Shown: positions 1-6,952 of the stretch, in pieces | How positions within the stretch are numbered: position 1 is the stretch's first letter | How the letters are laid out: each line of letters begins with the position of its first letter | Assembly: GCA_963658035.1 (NCBI GenBank) | Contig: CAVKOL010000040.1 | Span: forward strand, 1 to 16,489 | Origin: Paratractidigestivibacter sp963658035 | GTDB taxonomy: Bacteria > Actinomycetota > Coriobacteriia > Coriobacteriales > Atopobiaceae | Direction of reading: 5' to 3' | DNA: 16,489 nucleotides | The notes under the pieces: model-generated | Databases searched by the model: none | Told to the model about the DNA's origin: nothing | What the model saw: only the letters and a program-made list of their open reading frames with translations | Translations under genes and position numbers: made by a program

Positions 1-56
1 TCAAACCCCTGGAGCCCGCCAAGATCCACGAGACGTTGCAGAAGCTCCTCGCCTAG
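1..56 (+). CDS. Receiver (response-regulator) domain protein, C-terminal end only
   Basis: Reading the frame that ends at the TAG at 54-56 gives KPLEPAKIHETLQKLLA. The Lys-Pro pair followed by L-E-P and an amphipathic helix is how a CheY-like receiver domain ends: the conserved lysine of beta-strand 5, a cis-proline, then helix alpha-5. A protein ending right after that helix is usually a hybrid sensor histidine kinase or a single-domain response regulator. Only 17 residues are inside the window, so no phosphoacceptor aspartate or output domain can be seen. The gene converges on the lipoprotein gene at 227-883, with the long hairpin element between them. Confidence 0.55.
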   Translation, partial: KPLEPAKIHETLQKLLA

Positions 57-87
57 AGAAGCCTCACGTCACAGCCCCAGATGCTCT

Positions 88-211
88 GCGCTGAGTGATT
101 TCCGCCTTTGTTTATGGCGCAGTTCCGCATGAGCCGAAGGCCACTTAATGTGGCCTTCGTGCGAATCAGGACTGTTTGAGCACAGAAACAAAGGCGGAAA
201 GCGCTCAGCGC
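88..211. repeat. Long hairpin element, copy 1: constant 66-nt core in locus-specific arms
   Basis: The core at 117-182 is identical base for base to 15425-15490. Within the core, cgaaggccac and gtggccttcg form a 10-bp stem with loop TTAAT; a flanking TTCCGCA/TGCGAA pairing with one bulged C extends it. Outside the core the flanks are complementary to each other: 88-95 pairs with 204-211 (8 bp), 99-113 (tttccgcctttgttt) pairs perfectly with 186-200, and 115-116 pairs with 183-184. The mismatches are the 3-nt block 96-98/201-203 and the single pair 114/185. The whole folds as one hairpin of about 124 nt between two convergent genes. There is no T-run on either side, so simple intrinsic termination is not obvious. 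Function unknown. Confidence 0.85.
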
Positions 212-226
212 CGGACCACGTTCCCC

Positions 227-883
227 TTACTGCAGCGAGTTAGCCAACCCGCCCAGCACGTTGGACCCGCCGTAGAGCGCGTTGTAGAACGCCTCGTTGC
301 CCGCAGGGTCAAACGACCAGTTGCCCGAGTCGTCCTTGGTCACCGTGACGGTAACGCTCGAGGTCACCAGCTCGTCGTTGTCCAGGTGCTGGTACAGGTA
401 CTCGACCAACTTGGCAAACAGCGGGGTACGTCCGCCCTCGGCGTAGGCGGTCTGGTACTCGTCGCTCTCGGCGTAGGTAGCGAAGTCTGCCGCGGCGTTG
501 TTGGCCGCGCCCAGAAGGCTCACGTTGGTGATCGTCACCGCGACCTCGGCGGACTTCTTGTCCTCGGACATCGTCACGTCGCCGACCTCGTAGCTATAGC
601 GGTTAAAGGCATGGGTGTGGAAGTCGTCCATGTTGACGTCCAGGCTCCCCAGGATAGAGGCCGTGGCGTCGTCTCCGTAGTTGGGGGCAACCGGCTCAAT
701 CTCGTCTTTCTTGGAGTCGGCGTCGTCGCTGTTCTCTTCTCCGCTCGACACCGTGTAGCCGGCCATGACGGCCTCCACGGCCTCGTTTGCGGCCACGGAC
801 TGGTCCTTGCAGGCACCAAGGCCCAGGCAAAGCACCAAAGCAAAAAAGACGGCGAGAAACGCGCGGGAAGAACGACGAGGCAT
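227..883 (-). CDS. Predicted lipoprotein of unknown function
   Basis: A 218-residue secreted lipoprotein. The N-terminus is Arg-rich, followed by a hydrophobic stretch and the lipobox LGAC, so Cys25 would be lipidated after signal peptidase II cleavage and the mature protein anchored on the outer face of the membrane. After the Cys comes an acidic, Ser/Asp-rich linker (about residues 45-65), then a mixed alpha/beta domain with a beta-rich stretch containing EVAVTITNVS and a C-terminal VTVTVTKDDSGNWSF strand pair. This resembles the NTF2/DUF4878-like extracytoplasmic lipoprotein domains, but I cannot assign a family. The ATG at 881-883 is chosen because an AGGAG lies 7 nt upstream; a TTG one codon earlier is possible but sits too close to it. 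The gene follows the phosphotransferase gene in the same direction, separated by a terminator. Confidence 0.8.
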   Translation of the reverse strand: MPRRSSRAFLAVFFALVLCLGLGACKDQSVAANEAVEAVMAGYTVSSGEENSDDADSKKDEIEPVAPNYGDDATASILGSLDVNMDDFHTHAFNRYSYEVGDVTMSEDKKSAEVAVTITNVSLLGAANNAAADFATYAESDEYQTAYAEGGRTPLFAKLVEYLYQHLDNDELVTSSVTVTVTKDDSGNWSFDPAGNEAFYNALYGGSNVLGGLANSLQ

Positions 884-900
884 CAAGTATCTCCTAAGAC

Positions 901-941
901 AAAAGAAACGGCCCTCTGAACACTACCATGTTCAAAGGGCC
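901..941 (-). terminator. Intrinsic terminator of the phosphotransferase gene
   Basis: On the minus strand GGCCCTTTGAAC and GTTCAGAGGGCC pair as a 12-bp stem with one A-C mismatch and an 8-nt loop, followed by GTTTCTTTTG. It lies 30 nt beyond the phosphotransferase stop codon. The downstream lipoprotein start is only about 20 nt further on and no promoter is obvious between them, so this may act as a leaky terminator rather than a full stop. Confidence 0.8.
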
Positions 942-971
942 GGGGCTTGCGGATATCAGGCTAATTACAGC

Positions 972-1742
972 TTATTCGTAATCGTTGGCGGCGTCGACGA
1001 AGCTCTTAAGCATCTCCTCGCTGTCCTTGCGGCCGCGGGCAAGCTCGGCGGCGGCCACGACGGGCACCCAGTACATGATCTTCTGCTTGGGCATGTCGGC
1101 CTTCTTGGAGTAGAGATCGAGATAGGCCTCTGCCTGGTCGGCGTGGTACATCTTGAAAAGGATGTAGGTCATAGCGGCGTCGGCCTCGGGAAGGCCGCGG
1201 GTGACGTGGGCCCAGTCGCACACATAGGCCTCGCCGTCCTCACCGATGATGACGTTGGAGGGGTTGAAGTCGCCGTGGCAGATGTACTTGTGGCCGCGCA
1301 TGCGGTCGGCGCGCATCTCAAGGTCGTAGCGCTGCGTGGGGTCGATGTCGGTGACCTTGGCGATCATGTTCTTGAACTTGGCGCGCTGGGAGTTGAGAAG
1401 GTCGGGAGCCTTGGTGTTTTGGACCTTGACCTGCAGCGTGACGAACTTCTCGAGGATATCGGCCTTGCCGGCCTCGTCGGCCTCGTCCATGAGCTGACGG
1501 CAAGTGGTGCCGGGGACATACTCGGTGGCAAGCGCCCAGCCACCGTCGGCGGTCTGGGAGACCTCCAGGACTTTGGGCACCGCAACGCCGGCCTCGGCCA
1601 CGCGGGCAAGGTTGACGGCCTCGTTGAAGACGTCGGAAGCGGGCTTCTCGGGCGCAAAGGCCTTGACGAGCTTAGCGCCGTCCTGGTAGACGACCTTGCC
1701 CTTGCGCTCGACGATCACGGTTTTCTCAGCTGAAAGTTCCAT
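972..1742 (-). CDS. APH/choline kinase-fold phosphotransferase
   Basis: A 256-residue cytosolic protein of the aminoglycoside phosphotransferase / choline kinase superfamily (protein kinase-like fold). The N-lobe spans roughly residues 1-80 with a candidate ATP-binding Lys in KLVKAF (Lys24 or Lys27) and the hinge-like segment ATEYVPGTT. The catalytic loop reads HGDFNPSN (His156, Asp158 as base, Asn163 as metal ligand) and the metal-binding motif is CDWAHV (Asp176-Trp177). All key residues are present, so it should be active. The substrate cannot be read from sequence; the family includes kinases for aminoglycosides, choline, homoserine, methylthioribose and fructosamine. Nothing around it suggests drug resistance, and a house-keeping metabolite kinase is more likely. 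AAGGAGG lies 8 nt before the ATG. It sits downstream of adhE in the same direction but behind a strong terminator, so probably has its own promoter. Confidence 0.85.
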   Translation of the reverse strand: MELSAEKTVIVERKGKVVYQDGAKLVKAFAPEKPASDVFNEAVNLARVAEAGVAVPKVLEVSQTADGGWALATEYVPGTTCRQLMDEADEAGKADILEKFVTLQVKVQNTKAPDLLNSQRAKFKNMIAKVTDIDPTQRYDLEMRADRMRGHKYICHGDFNPSNVIIGEDGEAYVCDWAHVTRGLPEADAAMTYILFKMYHADQAEAYLDLYSKKADMPKQKIMYWVPVVAAAELARGRKDSEEMLKSFVDAANDYE

Positions 1743-1794
1743 GGTACGTGCCTCCTTAATTGGCGATCCATATGAACGATTTTAGTTATTGCCG

Positions 1795-1840
1795 AGACAA
1801 ACAAAGAAGCCGGGACGGCGAACGTGCGCGTCCCGGCTTC
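1795..1840 (-). terminator. Intrinsic terminator of adhE
   Basis: A perfect 12-bp stem (GAAGCCGGGACG at 1806-1817 with CGTCCCGGCTTC at 1829-1840) with an 11-nt loop, followed on the minus strand by the T-rich TTTGTTTGTC. It starts about 32 nt past the adhE stop codon and separates adhE from the phosphotransferase gene. Confidence 0.9.
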
Positions 1841-1872
1841 GAACGGACTATTTTGTCCTAAAGCTCAAGATC

Positions 1873-4497
1873 CTAGTCCTCGTAAGAGGTGGCCTCGCGG
1901 CCGTAGTAGGCGTCCATGTACAGACCCTTGATCTCAGAGATCAGCGGGTAGCGCGGGTTGGCGCCGGTGCACTGGTCGTTGAAGGCGTTCTCGGACATCT
2001 CGTCCAGGGTGTCGAGGAAGTACTTCTCGTCGACGCCAAAGTCGGCGATGGTCTTCTTGACGCCCACGTGCTCCTTGAGCTCCTCGATCTTAGCGACGAA
2101 CTTGTCGAAGATCTCCTGGTCGGTCTTGCCGGTCACGCCGCAGAACTTGGCGCACTCGACGTAGCGACCCAGGGTCTTGGGGTGGTCGTACTGCGGGAAG
2201 GTGCCCATCTTGGCGGGACGCTCGGCCGCGTTGTAGCGCATGACGCGGGTGAGGATGACGGCGTTGGCCCAGCCGTGGGGAATGTGGTGGTAGGCACCAA
2301 GCTTGTGGGCCATGGAGTGGTTGACGCCCAGGAAGGCGTTGGCGAAGGCGATGCCGGCCATGCAGGAGGCGTTGGCCATGTGGTCGCGGGCCTCGACGTC
2401 GTTGGGGTTGTCGTAGGCGCGCGGCAGGTACTCGAAGACGAGCTTCATGGCGCGGAGCGCGAGGCCGTCGGTGTAGTCGGAGGCCATGACCGAGACGTAG
2501 GCCTCGAGGGCGTGGGTAAGGACGTCGACGCCGGAGGCGGAAGTCAGGCCCTTGGGCTGGGTCATCATGTTGTCGGTGTCGACGATGGCCATGTTGGGCA
2601 TGAGCTGGTAGTCGGCAAGAGGCCACTTGGTGCCGGTCTCGGCGTCGGTGATGATGGAGAACGGGGTGACCTCGGAGCCGGTGCCGGAGGAGGTGGGGAT
2701 GGCCACGAAGAAGGCCTTCACGCCGCTCTGAGGATAGGTGTAGACACGCTTGCGGATATCCATGAAGTCCATGGCCATATCCTCAAACTTCTCCTCGGGG
2801 TGCTCGTACATGGTCCACATGATCTTGCCGGCGTCCATGGCCGAACCGCCGCCGATGGCGATGATGCAGTCGGGCTCGAAGGCGCGAAGCTGCTCGAGGC
2901 CCTTCAGGCAGTCCTGCAGCTTGGGGTCGGGCGAGATGGACCAGAAGGAGGTGTGGACGATGCCCTGCTCGTCGAGGGAGGCCTCGATCTTCTTGGTGAA
3001 GCCGGAGGTGTAGAGGAAGGAGTCGGTCACGATGAAGGCGCGCTTCTTGCCGTAGACCTCGCCAAGCTCCTTGAGGGCCACAGGCATGCAGCCCTTCTTG
3101 AAGAAGATCTTCTCGGGGGTACGGAACCAAAGCATGTTCTCACGCCTCTCTGCAACGGACTTGTAGTTGAGCAGGTGCTGGGGACCGACGTTGCCCGAGA
3201 CGGAGTTGCCGCCCCAGGAGCCGCAGCCCAGGGTGAGGGAGGGAGCCATCTTGAAGTTGTAGAGGTCGCCGATGCCGCCCTGCGAGGAGGGGGTGTTGAT
3301 CAGAACACGGCAGGTCTTCATGGCCTCGTAGTGCTTCTGGATCTTCTCCTTCTCGTTGACGTTGACGTAGAGGGAGGAGGTGTGGCCGTAGCCGCCGTCG
3401 GCGACCAGGCGCTCGGCCTTGGCGAGGGCCTCGTCGAAGGTCTTGGCCTTGTACATGCCGAGGACCGGGGAGAGCTTCTCGTGCGCCATGGCCTCGGAGG
3501 GCTCGACCGAGGTGGCCTCGCCGATAAGGACCTTGGTGGACTTAGGCACCTCGACGCCGGCGATCTGGGCGATGGTGTAGGCGGACTGGCCAACGATCTT
3601 GGCGTTGACGGAGCCGTTGATGATGACGGTCTCGCGGACCTTGTCGAGCTCGGCGCCCTTCAGGAAGTAGCAGCCGCGGGCCTTGAACTCGGCCTTGACG
3701 GCGTCGTAGACGTCCTCGAGCACGGTCACGGACTGCTCGGAGGCGCAGATCATGCCGTTGTCGAAGGTCTTGGAGTGGATGATCGAGTTGACCGCGAGCT
3801 TGATGTCGGCGGTGGAGTCGATGATAACCGGGGTGTTGCCGGGGCCGACGCCCAGGGCAGGGGTGCCGGAGCTGTAGGCGGCGTTGACCATGCCCGGGCC
3901 ACCGGTGGCCAGGATGATGTCGGCGTCGCGCATCAGGGTGTTGGTGAGCTCAAGGGAGGGAACGTCGATCCAGTCGATGATGCCCTTGGGGCAACCGGCG
4001 GCCTCTGCGGCCTCGCGCACGATGCGGGCGGCCTCGGCGGTGCACTGCTTGGCGCGGGGGTGCGGCGAGATGAGGATGGCGTTGCGGGTCTTAAGCGCGA
4101 TGAGGCACTTGAAGATGGCGGTGGAGGTGGGGTTGGTGGTGGGGATGACCGCAGCCACGATGCCCATGGGCTCGGCGACCTTCTTGTAGCCAAAGGCCGG
4201 GTCGTCCTCGACGACGCCGCAGGTCTTCATGTCCTTGTACTTGTTGTAGATGTACTCGGCGGCGTAGTGGTTCTTGATGACCTTGTCCTCGACCACGCCC
4301 ATGCCCGTCTCCTCGACGGCCATCTTGGCCAGCGGGATGCGCTGCTTGTTGGCAGCCATCGCGGCCTCGTAGAAGATCTTGTCGACCTGCTCCTGCGAGA
4401 AGGTGGCGAACTCCGCCTGAGCGGCGCGCATCTCCTTCAAGCGCTCTTCAAGAGCCTCTACGGTGTCGATGGTGGTGTTCTGGGCTTTCTTTGCCAT
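1873..4497 (-). CDS. adhE: Bifunctional acetaldehyde-CoA / alcohol dehydrogenase AdhE
   Basis: An 874-residue fermentative enzyme that reduces acetyl-CoA to acetaldehyde and then to ethanol with two NADH, in the cytosol. Length and architecture match the family. The N-terminal aldehyde dehydrogenase half (about 1-445) carries the catalytic Cys251 in the typical context FDNGMICASEQSV. The C-terminal iron-dependent alcohol dehydrogenase half (about 465-874) has the NAD-binding glycines in IGGGSAMDAGK (548-558). The expected iron ligands are Asp658, His662, His727 and His741, within VDVLTHALEAY and HSMAHKLG...HHIPHG. The frame is open for another 44 codons upstream, but MAKKAQNTT at 4497 is chosen because GGAGG lies 5 nt before it and family members begin this way. 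It is monocistronic, ending in its own terminator, with a long upstream region holding several palindromes. Its role here is redox balancing during mixed-acid fermentation. Confidence 0.97.
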   Translation of the reverse strand: MAKKAQNTTIDTVEALEERLKEMRAAQAEFATFSQEQVDKIFYEAAMAANKQRIPLAKMAVEETGMGVVEDKVIKNHYAAEYIYNKYKDMKTCGVVEDDPAFGYKKVAEPMGIVAAVIPTTNPTSTAIFKCLIALKTRNAILISPHPRAKQCTAEAARIVREAAEAAGCPKGIIDWIDVPSLELTNTLMRDADIILATGGPGMVNAAYSSGTPALGVGPGNTPVIIDSTADIKLAVNSIIHSKTFDNGMICASEQSVTVLEDVYDAVKAEFKARGCYFLKGAELDKVRETVIINGSVNAKIVGQSAYTIAQIAGVEVPKSTKVLIGEATSVEPSEAMAHEKLSPVLGMYKAKTFDEALAKAERLVADGGYGHTSSLYVNVNEKEKIQKHYEAMKTCRVLINTPSSQGGIGDLYNFKMAPSLTLGCGSWGGNSVSGNVGPQHLLNYKSVAERRENMLWFRTPEKIFFKKGCMPVALKELGEVYGKKRAFIVTDSFLYTSGFTKKIEASLDEQGIVHTSFWSISPDPKLQDCLKGLEQLRAFEPDCIIAIGGGSAMDAGKIMWTMYEHPEEKFEDMAMDFMDIRKRVYTYPQSGVKAFFVAIPTSSGTGSEVTPFSIITDAETGTKWPLADYQLMPNMAIVDTDNMMTQPKGLTSASGVDVLTHALEAYVSVMASDYTDGLALRAMKLVFEYLPRAYDNPNDVEARDHMANASCMAGIAFANAFLGVNHSMAHKLGAYHHIPHGWANAVILTRVMRYNAAERPAKMGTFPQYDHPKTLGRYVECAKFCGVTGKTDQEIFDKFVAKIEELKEHVGVKKTIADFGVDEKYFLDTLDEMSENAFNDQCTGANPRYPLISEIKGLYMDAYYGREATSYED

Positions 4498-4584
4498 GCG
4501 TACCTCCAATTCATCTAGGCCGCGCCATCCCCCTACAGGTGGCTTCGGTCGTGCAACACGGACTCGCATATGACAACGACACAG

Positions 4585-4593
4585 AGTATAGCA
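4585..4593 (-). promoter_or_regulatory. Extended -10 promoter of adhE (predicted)
   Basis: On the minus strand this reads TGC TATACT, an extended -10 (TGn plus a near-consensus hexamer). There is no good -35; the position where one would lie reads GATTTT. Transcription would start about 80 nt before the adhE ATG. It is the best candidate in the 225-nt gap before adhE, but it is only a sequence match. Confidence 0.5.
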
Positions 4594-4605
4594 TGCGTCG
4601 CGCAA

Positions 4606-4689
4606 GAAAATCAGGGAAATTAATACCACTTATGACAGCTGGTATTATGAATTACGGTCAAAAAATGCCAGTTGCCGCGAAAATCAGGG
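4606..4689 (-). repeat. Direct repeat GAAAATCAGGG upstream of adhE
   Basis: The 11-mer GAAAATCAGGG occurs at 4606-4616 and again at 4679-4689, 73 bp apart, close to seven helical turns. The first copy covers the -35 position of the predicted adhE promoter. Spaced identical boxes at a promoter suggest a regulator site, but no known regulator is recognised. Confidence 0.4.
4621..4647. promoter_or_regulatory. Inverted repeat TAATACCA-N11-TGGTATTA, candidate operator
   Basis: Perfect 8-nt arms separated by 11 nt, lying just upstream of the -35 region of the predicted adhE promoter. The centre-to-centre distance of 19 nt is near two helical turns, which suits a dimeric regulator. The protein that might bind is not identifiable from the sequence. 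Confidence 0.45.
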
Positions 4690-4700
4690 CAAAGTAAGGA

Positions 4701-4721
4701 ACCAGTTAACGATTAACTGGT
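4701..4721. promoter_or_regulatory. Palindrome ACCAGTTAA-N3-TTAACTGGT
   Basis: Perfect 9-nt arms with a 3-nt centre. It sits directly after the stop codon of the short PLP-enzyme-like frame and about 120 bp upstream of the predicted adhE -10. It contains GTTAA...TTAAC, like the half-sites of the redox repressor Rex, but Rex sites have a 4-nt spacer whereas this has 3. As an RNA hairpin on the minus strand it lacks a T-run, so it would be a poor terminator. Confidence 0.5.
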
Positions 4722-4722
4722 C

Positions 4723-5067
4723 TTAAAACTGGTAGGCGAGAAGACCTTCGGCCTGCAAAACAAGGTCGTATGCAGGTATTTTCTCGTCAGCGACCAAACT
4801 GTACCAGTTGCCGTCGGCGAGAAGAACCAGCACCTCTGGACCAAAGCCGCCACGCAGGGTCGAGGACGCCTCGCGGTAGGCGGCATCGCAGGTGAGACCC
4901 GGGTAGCGCACCTCGCGCACCGCCGGGTGGCAGCGCAGATAACAGGCGAGGACCTGCGCCGCGTCGGAGGCAAATCTCCACTCCCCCGCCGACATCTTGC
5001 CCTGTAGCAAAAGGAGAGCCCCAAGGTCGGGGCTCTCCGCATCGGTCTGTTTGAGTTCCAGTGCCAA
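4723..5067 (-). CDS. Orphan fragment resembling a Cys/Met-metabolism PLP enzyme
   Basis: A 114-residue frame with a recognisable cystathionine gamma-synthase / methionine gamma-lyase pattern. SPDLGALLLLQG (12-23) matches the family's SP-D-LLLRG segment. CHPAVREVRYPGL (46-58) matches HP-V--V-YPGL, and A-YREAS...LRGGFG (63-76) matches the A----L-GGFG segment. Full enzymes are about 380 residues; this covers only part of the C-terminal domain and lacks the PLP lysine. The last 30 residues do not follow the family. It cannot be a working PLP enzyme by itself and may be a remnant or a repurposed domain. The TTG start is 2 nt after the thrS stop codon with no clear Shine-Dalgarno; it is kept because the similarity begins near residue 11. 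An ATG at 4993-4995, beyond the thrS terminator, would give 90 residues. Whether it is expressed is uncertain. Confidence 0.5.
   Translation of the reverse strand: MALELKQTDAESPDLGALLLLQGKMSAGEWRFASDAAQVLACYLRCHPAVREVRYPGLTCDAAYREASSTLRGGFGPEVLVLLADGNWYSLVADEKIPAYDLVLQAEGLLAYQF
5009..5038 (-). terminator. Intrinsic terminator of thrS, inside the next reading frame
   Basis: A perfect 10-bp stem GGAGAGCCCC / GGGGCTCTCC with a 6-nt loop, followed on the minus strand by TTTTG. It starts about 30 nt past the thrS stop. The stem encodes residues 10-20 of the PLP-enzyme-like frame, so transcription of that frame from thrS would depend on read-through. Confidence 0.85.
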
Positions 5068-5069
5068 GG

Positions 5070-6833
5070 CTACGCGCGCTCGGCGATCTGGGCGGTGACG
5101 CTGGCGATGAACTCGTCAAGGCTGCGCTGGACGGTCTCGTTGGAGCGGTCGCGAACCGAGATGTTGCCGGCCTCGACTTCCTTCTCGCCCAAGATGAGCA
5201 TGTAAGGAACGCGGTCGACGGCGCGGGCCTCGCGGATCTTGTAGCCGATCTTCTCGTCGCGGTCGTCGAGCTTCACGCGGATGCCGGCGGCATCGAGCTT
5301 CTCGGCAACCGAGCGGGCATAGTCGCGGCTCTTCTCAGACACGGGAAGGACGTCCACCTGCACGGGGGCCAACCACGTGGGGAACTTGCCGGCAAAGTGC
5401 TCGATCAAGATGCCGATAAAGCGCTCGATGGAGCCAAAGCACACGCGGTGAAGCATGATGGGGCGCTTCTTGGTGCCGTCGGCGTCGGTGTACTCGAGGT
5501 CGAAGTTCAAGGGCATCTGGAAGTCCAGCTGGACGGTGCCGCACTGCCAGGTGCGGCCCAGGGAATCCTCCAGGTGGAAGTCGATCTTAGGACCGTAGAA
5601 GGCGCCGTCGCCCTCGTTGACCTCGTAGTCCATGCCAAGCTGGGTGAGGGCGGTCTTCAAGCCCTCCTCGGCCCGCGCCCAGTCCTCGTCGGAGCCCATG
5701 GAGTCCTCGGGACGGGTGGAGAGCTCGACGTGGTACTTGAAGCCGAACTTCTGGTACACCGAGTCGATGAGGTTCACGACGCCCACGATCTCGTCGGTCA
5801 GCTGGTCGGGGCGCACAAAGAGGTGCGCGTCGTCCTGGTTGAAGCAGCGCACGCGGAAGAGACCGTGCAGGGCGCCGCGCATCTCGTGGCGGTGCACCAG
5901 GCCGATCTCGCCGGCGCGGATGGGCAGCTCACGGTAGGAGTGCGGCTTGGAGGCGTAGACGAGCACGCCGCCCGGGCAGTTCATGGGCTTGACGCAGTAC
6001 TCCTCGTCGTCGATGACGGTGGAGTACATGTTGTCCTTGTAGTGGTCCCAGTGGCCCGAGGTCTTCCACAGCTGCTTGTTCATGATCAGCGGCGTGGAGA
6101 TCTCGACGTAGCCGGCCTTGTGGTGGATCTCGCGCCAGTAGTCGAGAAGGGCGTTCTTCAAGATCATGCCGTTGGGCAGGAAGAACGGGAAGCCGGGGGC
6201 CTCGTCGCGCATCATGAAGAGGTCCATCTCGGCGCCGATCTTGCGGTGGTCGCGCTTCTTGGCCTCCTCAATCAGGCGCAGGTGCTCATCGAGCTCCTCC
6301 TTGGTGGCAAAGGCGGTGCCGTTGATGCGGGTGAGCATCTTGTTGTTCTTGTCGTTTTTCCAGTACGCGCCCGAGACACCGGTGAGCTTGAAGGCCTTCA
6401 AGGCCTTGGTGTAGCAGATGTGGGGGCCAACGCACATGTCGATGTACTCGCCCTGCTGATAGAAGGTGATGCGGGCGTCGTCGGCAAGATCGCCGATGTG
6501 CTCGACCTTGTACTTCTCACCGCGCTCCTCCATGAGCTTGACGGCGTCGGCGCGGGAAAGCTCGAAGGTCGTGAACTTGAGGTTCTCCTTCACGATCTTC
6601 TTCATCTCGGCCTCGATGGCCTCGAAGTCGTTCTCCGAGATCTTTTGGCCCTCGGGCAGGTCGACGTCGTAGTAGAAACCGTTATCGGTGGCGGGGCCGT
6701 AGGCAAAGTCGGCCTCGGGGTACAGGCGCTTGATGGCCTGGGCCATGATGTGGGCTGCGGAGTGGCGCACGACGTGGGTAACCTGGTCCTCGGGACACTC
6801 GATGACCTGGCCGTCGTTTTGCAAGACCTTCAT
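5070..6833 (-). CDS. thrS: Threonyl-tRNA synthetase lacking the TGS domain
   Basis: A class II aminoacyl-tRNA synthetase of 587 residues that charges tRNA-Thr. The editing domain has HSAAH (His24, His28) and DMCVGPH (Cys134, His138), the motif that removes mis-attached serine. The catalytic core follows (about 195-485) with zinc ligands Cys286 (MNCPGG), His337 (DDAHLF) and His462 (MLHRVCFGS), spaced as in the E. coli enzyme. The C-terminal anticodon-binding domain begins near PTWLAPVQVDVLP. The E. coli enzyme has 642 residues; here the editing motif begins at residue 24, so the ubiquitin-like TGS domain is missing. An in-frame TAA seven codons before the ATG rules out an upstream extension. 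AGAGG lies 6 nt before the start. The 119-nt region upstream shows the neighbour's terminator but no T-box leader. Confidence 0.97.
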   Translation of the reverse strand: MKVLQNDGQVIECPEDQVTHVVRHSAAHIMAQAIKRLYPEADFAYGPATDNGFYYDVDLPEGQKISENDFEAIEAEMKKIVKENLKFTTFELSRADAVKLMEERGEKYKVEHIGDLADDARITFYQQGEYIDMCVGPHICYTKALKAFKLTGVSGAYWKNDKNNKMLTRINGTAFATKEELDEHLRLIEEAKKRDHRKIGAEMDLFMMRDEAPGFPFFLPNGMILKNALLDYWREIHHKAGYVEISTPLIMNKQLWKTSGHWDHYKDNMYSTVIDDEEYCVKPMNCPGGVLVYASKPHSYRELPIRAGEIGLVHRHEMRGALHGLFRVRCFNQDDAHLFVRPDQLTDEIVGVVNLIDSVYQKFGFKYHVELSTRPEDSMGSDEDWARAEEGLKTALTQLGMDYEVNEGDGAFYGPKIDFHLEDSLGRTWQCGTVQLDFQMPLNFDLEYTDADGTKKRPIMLHRVCFGSIERFIGILIEHFAGKFPTWLAPVQVDVLPVSEKSRDYARSVAEKLDAAGIRVKLDDRDEKIGYKIREARAVDRVPYMLILGEKEVEAGNISVRDRSNETVQRSLDEFIASVTAQIAERA

Positions 6834-6902
6834 GGAAAACCTCTTCCTATGGTGTTAACAAGCTCGTTTAGTGTACTCGTTTGGGCGGTTAGGGGACGCA
6901 AC

Positions 6903-6929
6903 AAAAAGCCCCCACATAAATGCGGGGGC
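6903..6929 (-). terminator. Intrinsic terminator of the zinc-ribbon membrane protein gene
   Basis: On the minus strand GCCCCCGCAT and ATGTGGGGGC form a 10-bp stem (one G-U pair) with a 2-nt central TT, followed by TTTTTG. It lies just after the zinc-ribbon gene and before thrS, so thrS should have its own promoter between about 6850 and 6900, though no strong one is visible. Confidence 0.9.
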
Positions 6930-6952
6930 CAGGTTCGCAAAAAGCCTCTGGC

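Noticed and set aside
88..211. CRISPR array
   Set aside because: Only two copies of the core exist, 15 kb apart, with no regular spacers and no cas genes.
972..1742. Aminoglycoside resistance gene
   Set aside because: The fold is right, but the same motifs occur in metabolite kinases and no mobile or resistance context is present.
1789..4518. Long open frame of 909 codons on the plus strand opposite adhE
   Set aside because: Its product is a low-complexity Val/Leu/Gly/Asp/His mix with no family features. It is the complement of GC-rich codons of a clear adhE gene.
4498..4629. 44-residue N-terminal extension of AdhE
   Set aside because: No ribosome binding site at the upstream start, the extension is not family-like, and the predicted promoter lies inside it.
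6834..6952. T-box or other threonine-responsive leader before thrS
   Set aside because: The 119-nt gap has only the neighbour's terminator and no T-box sequence, specifier loop or second hairpin.
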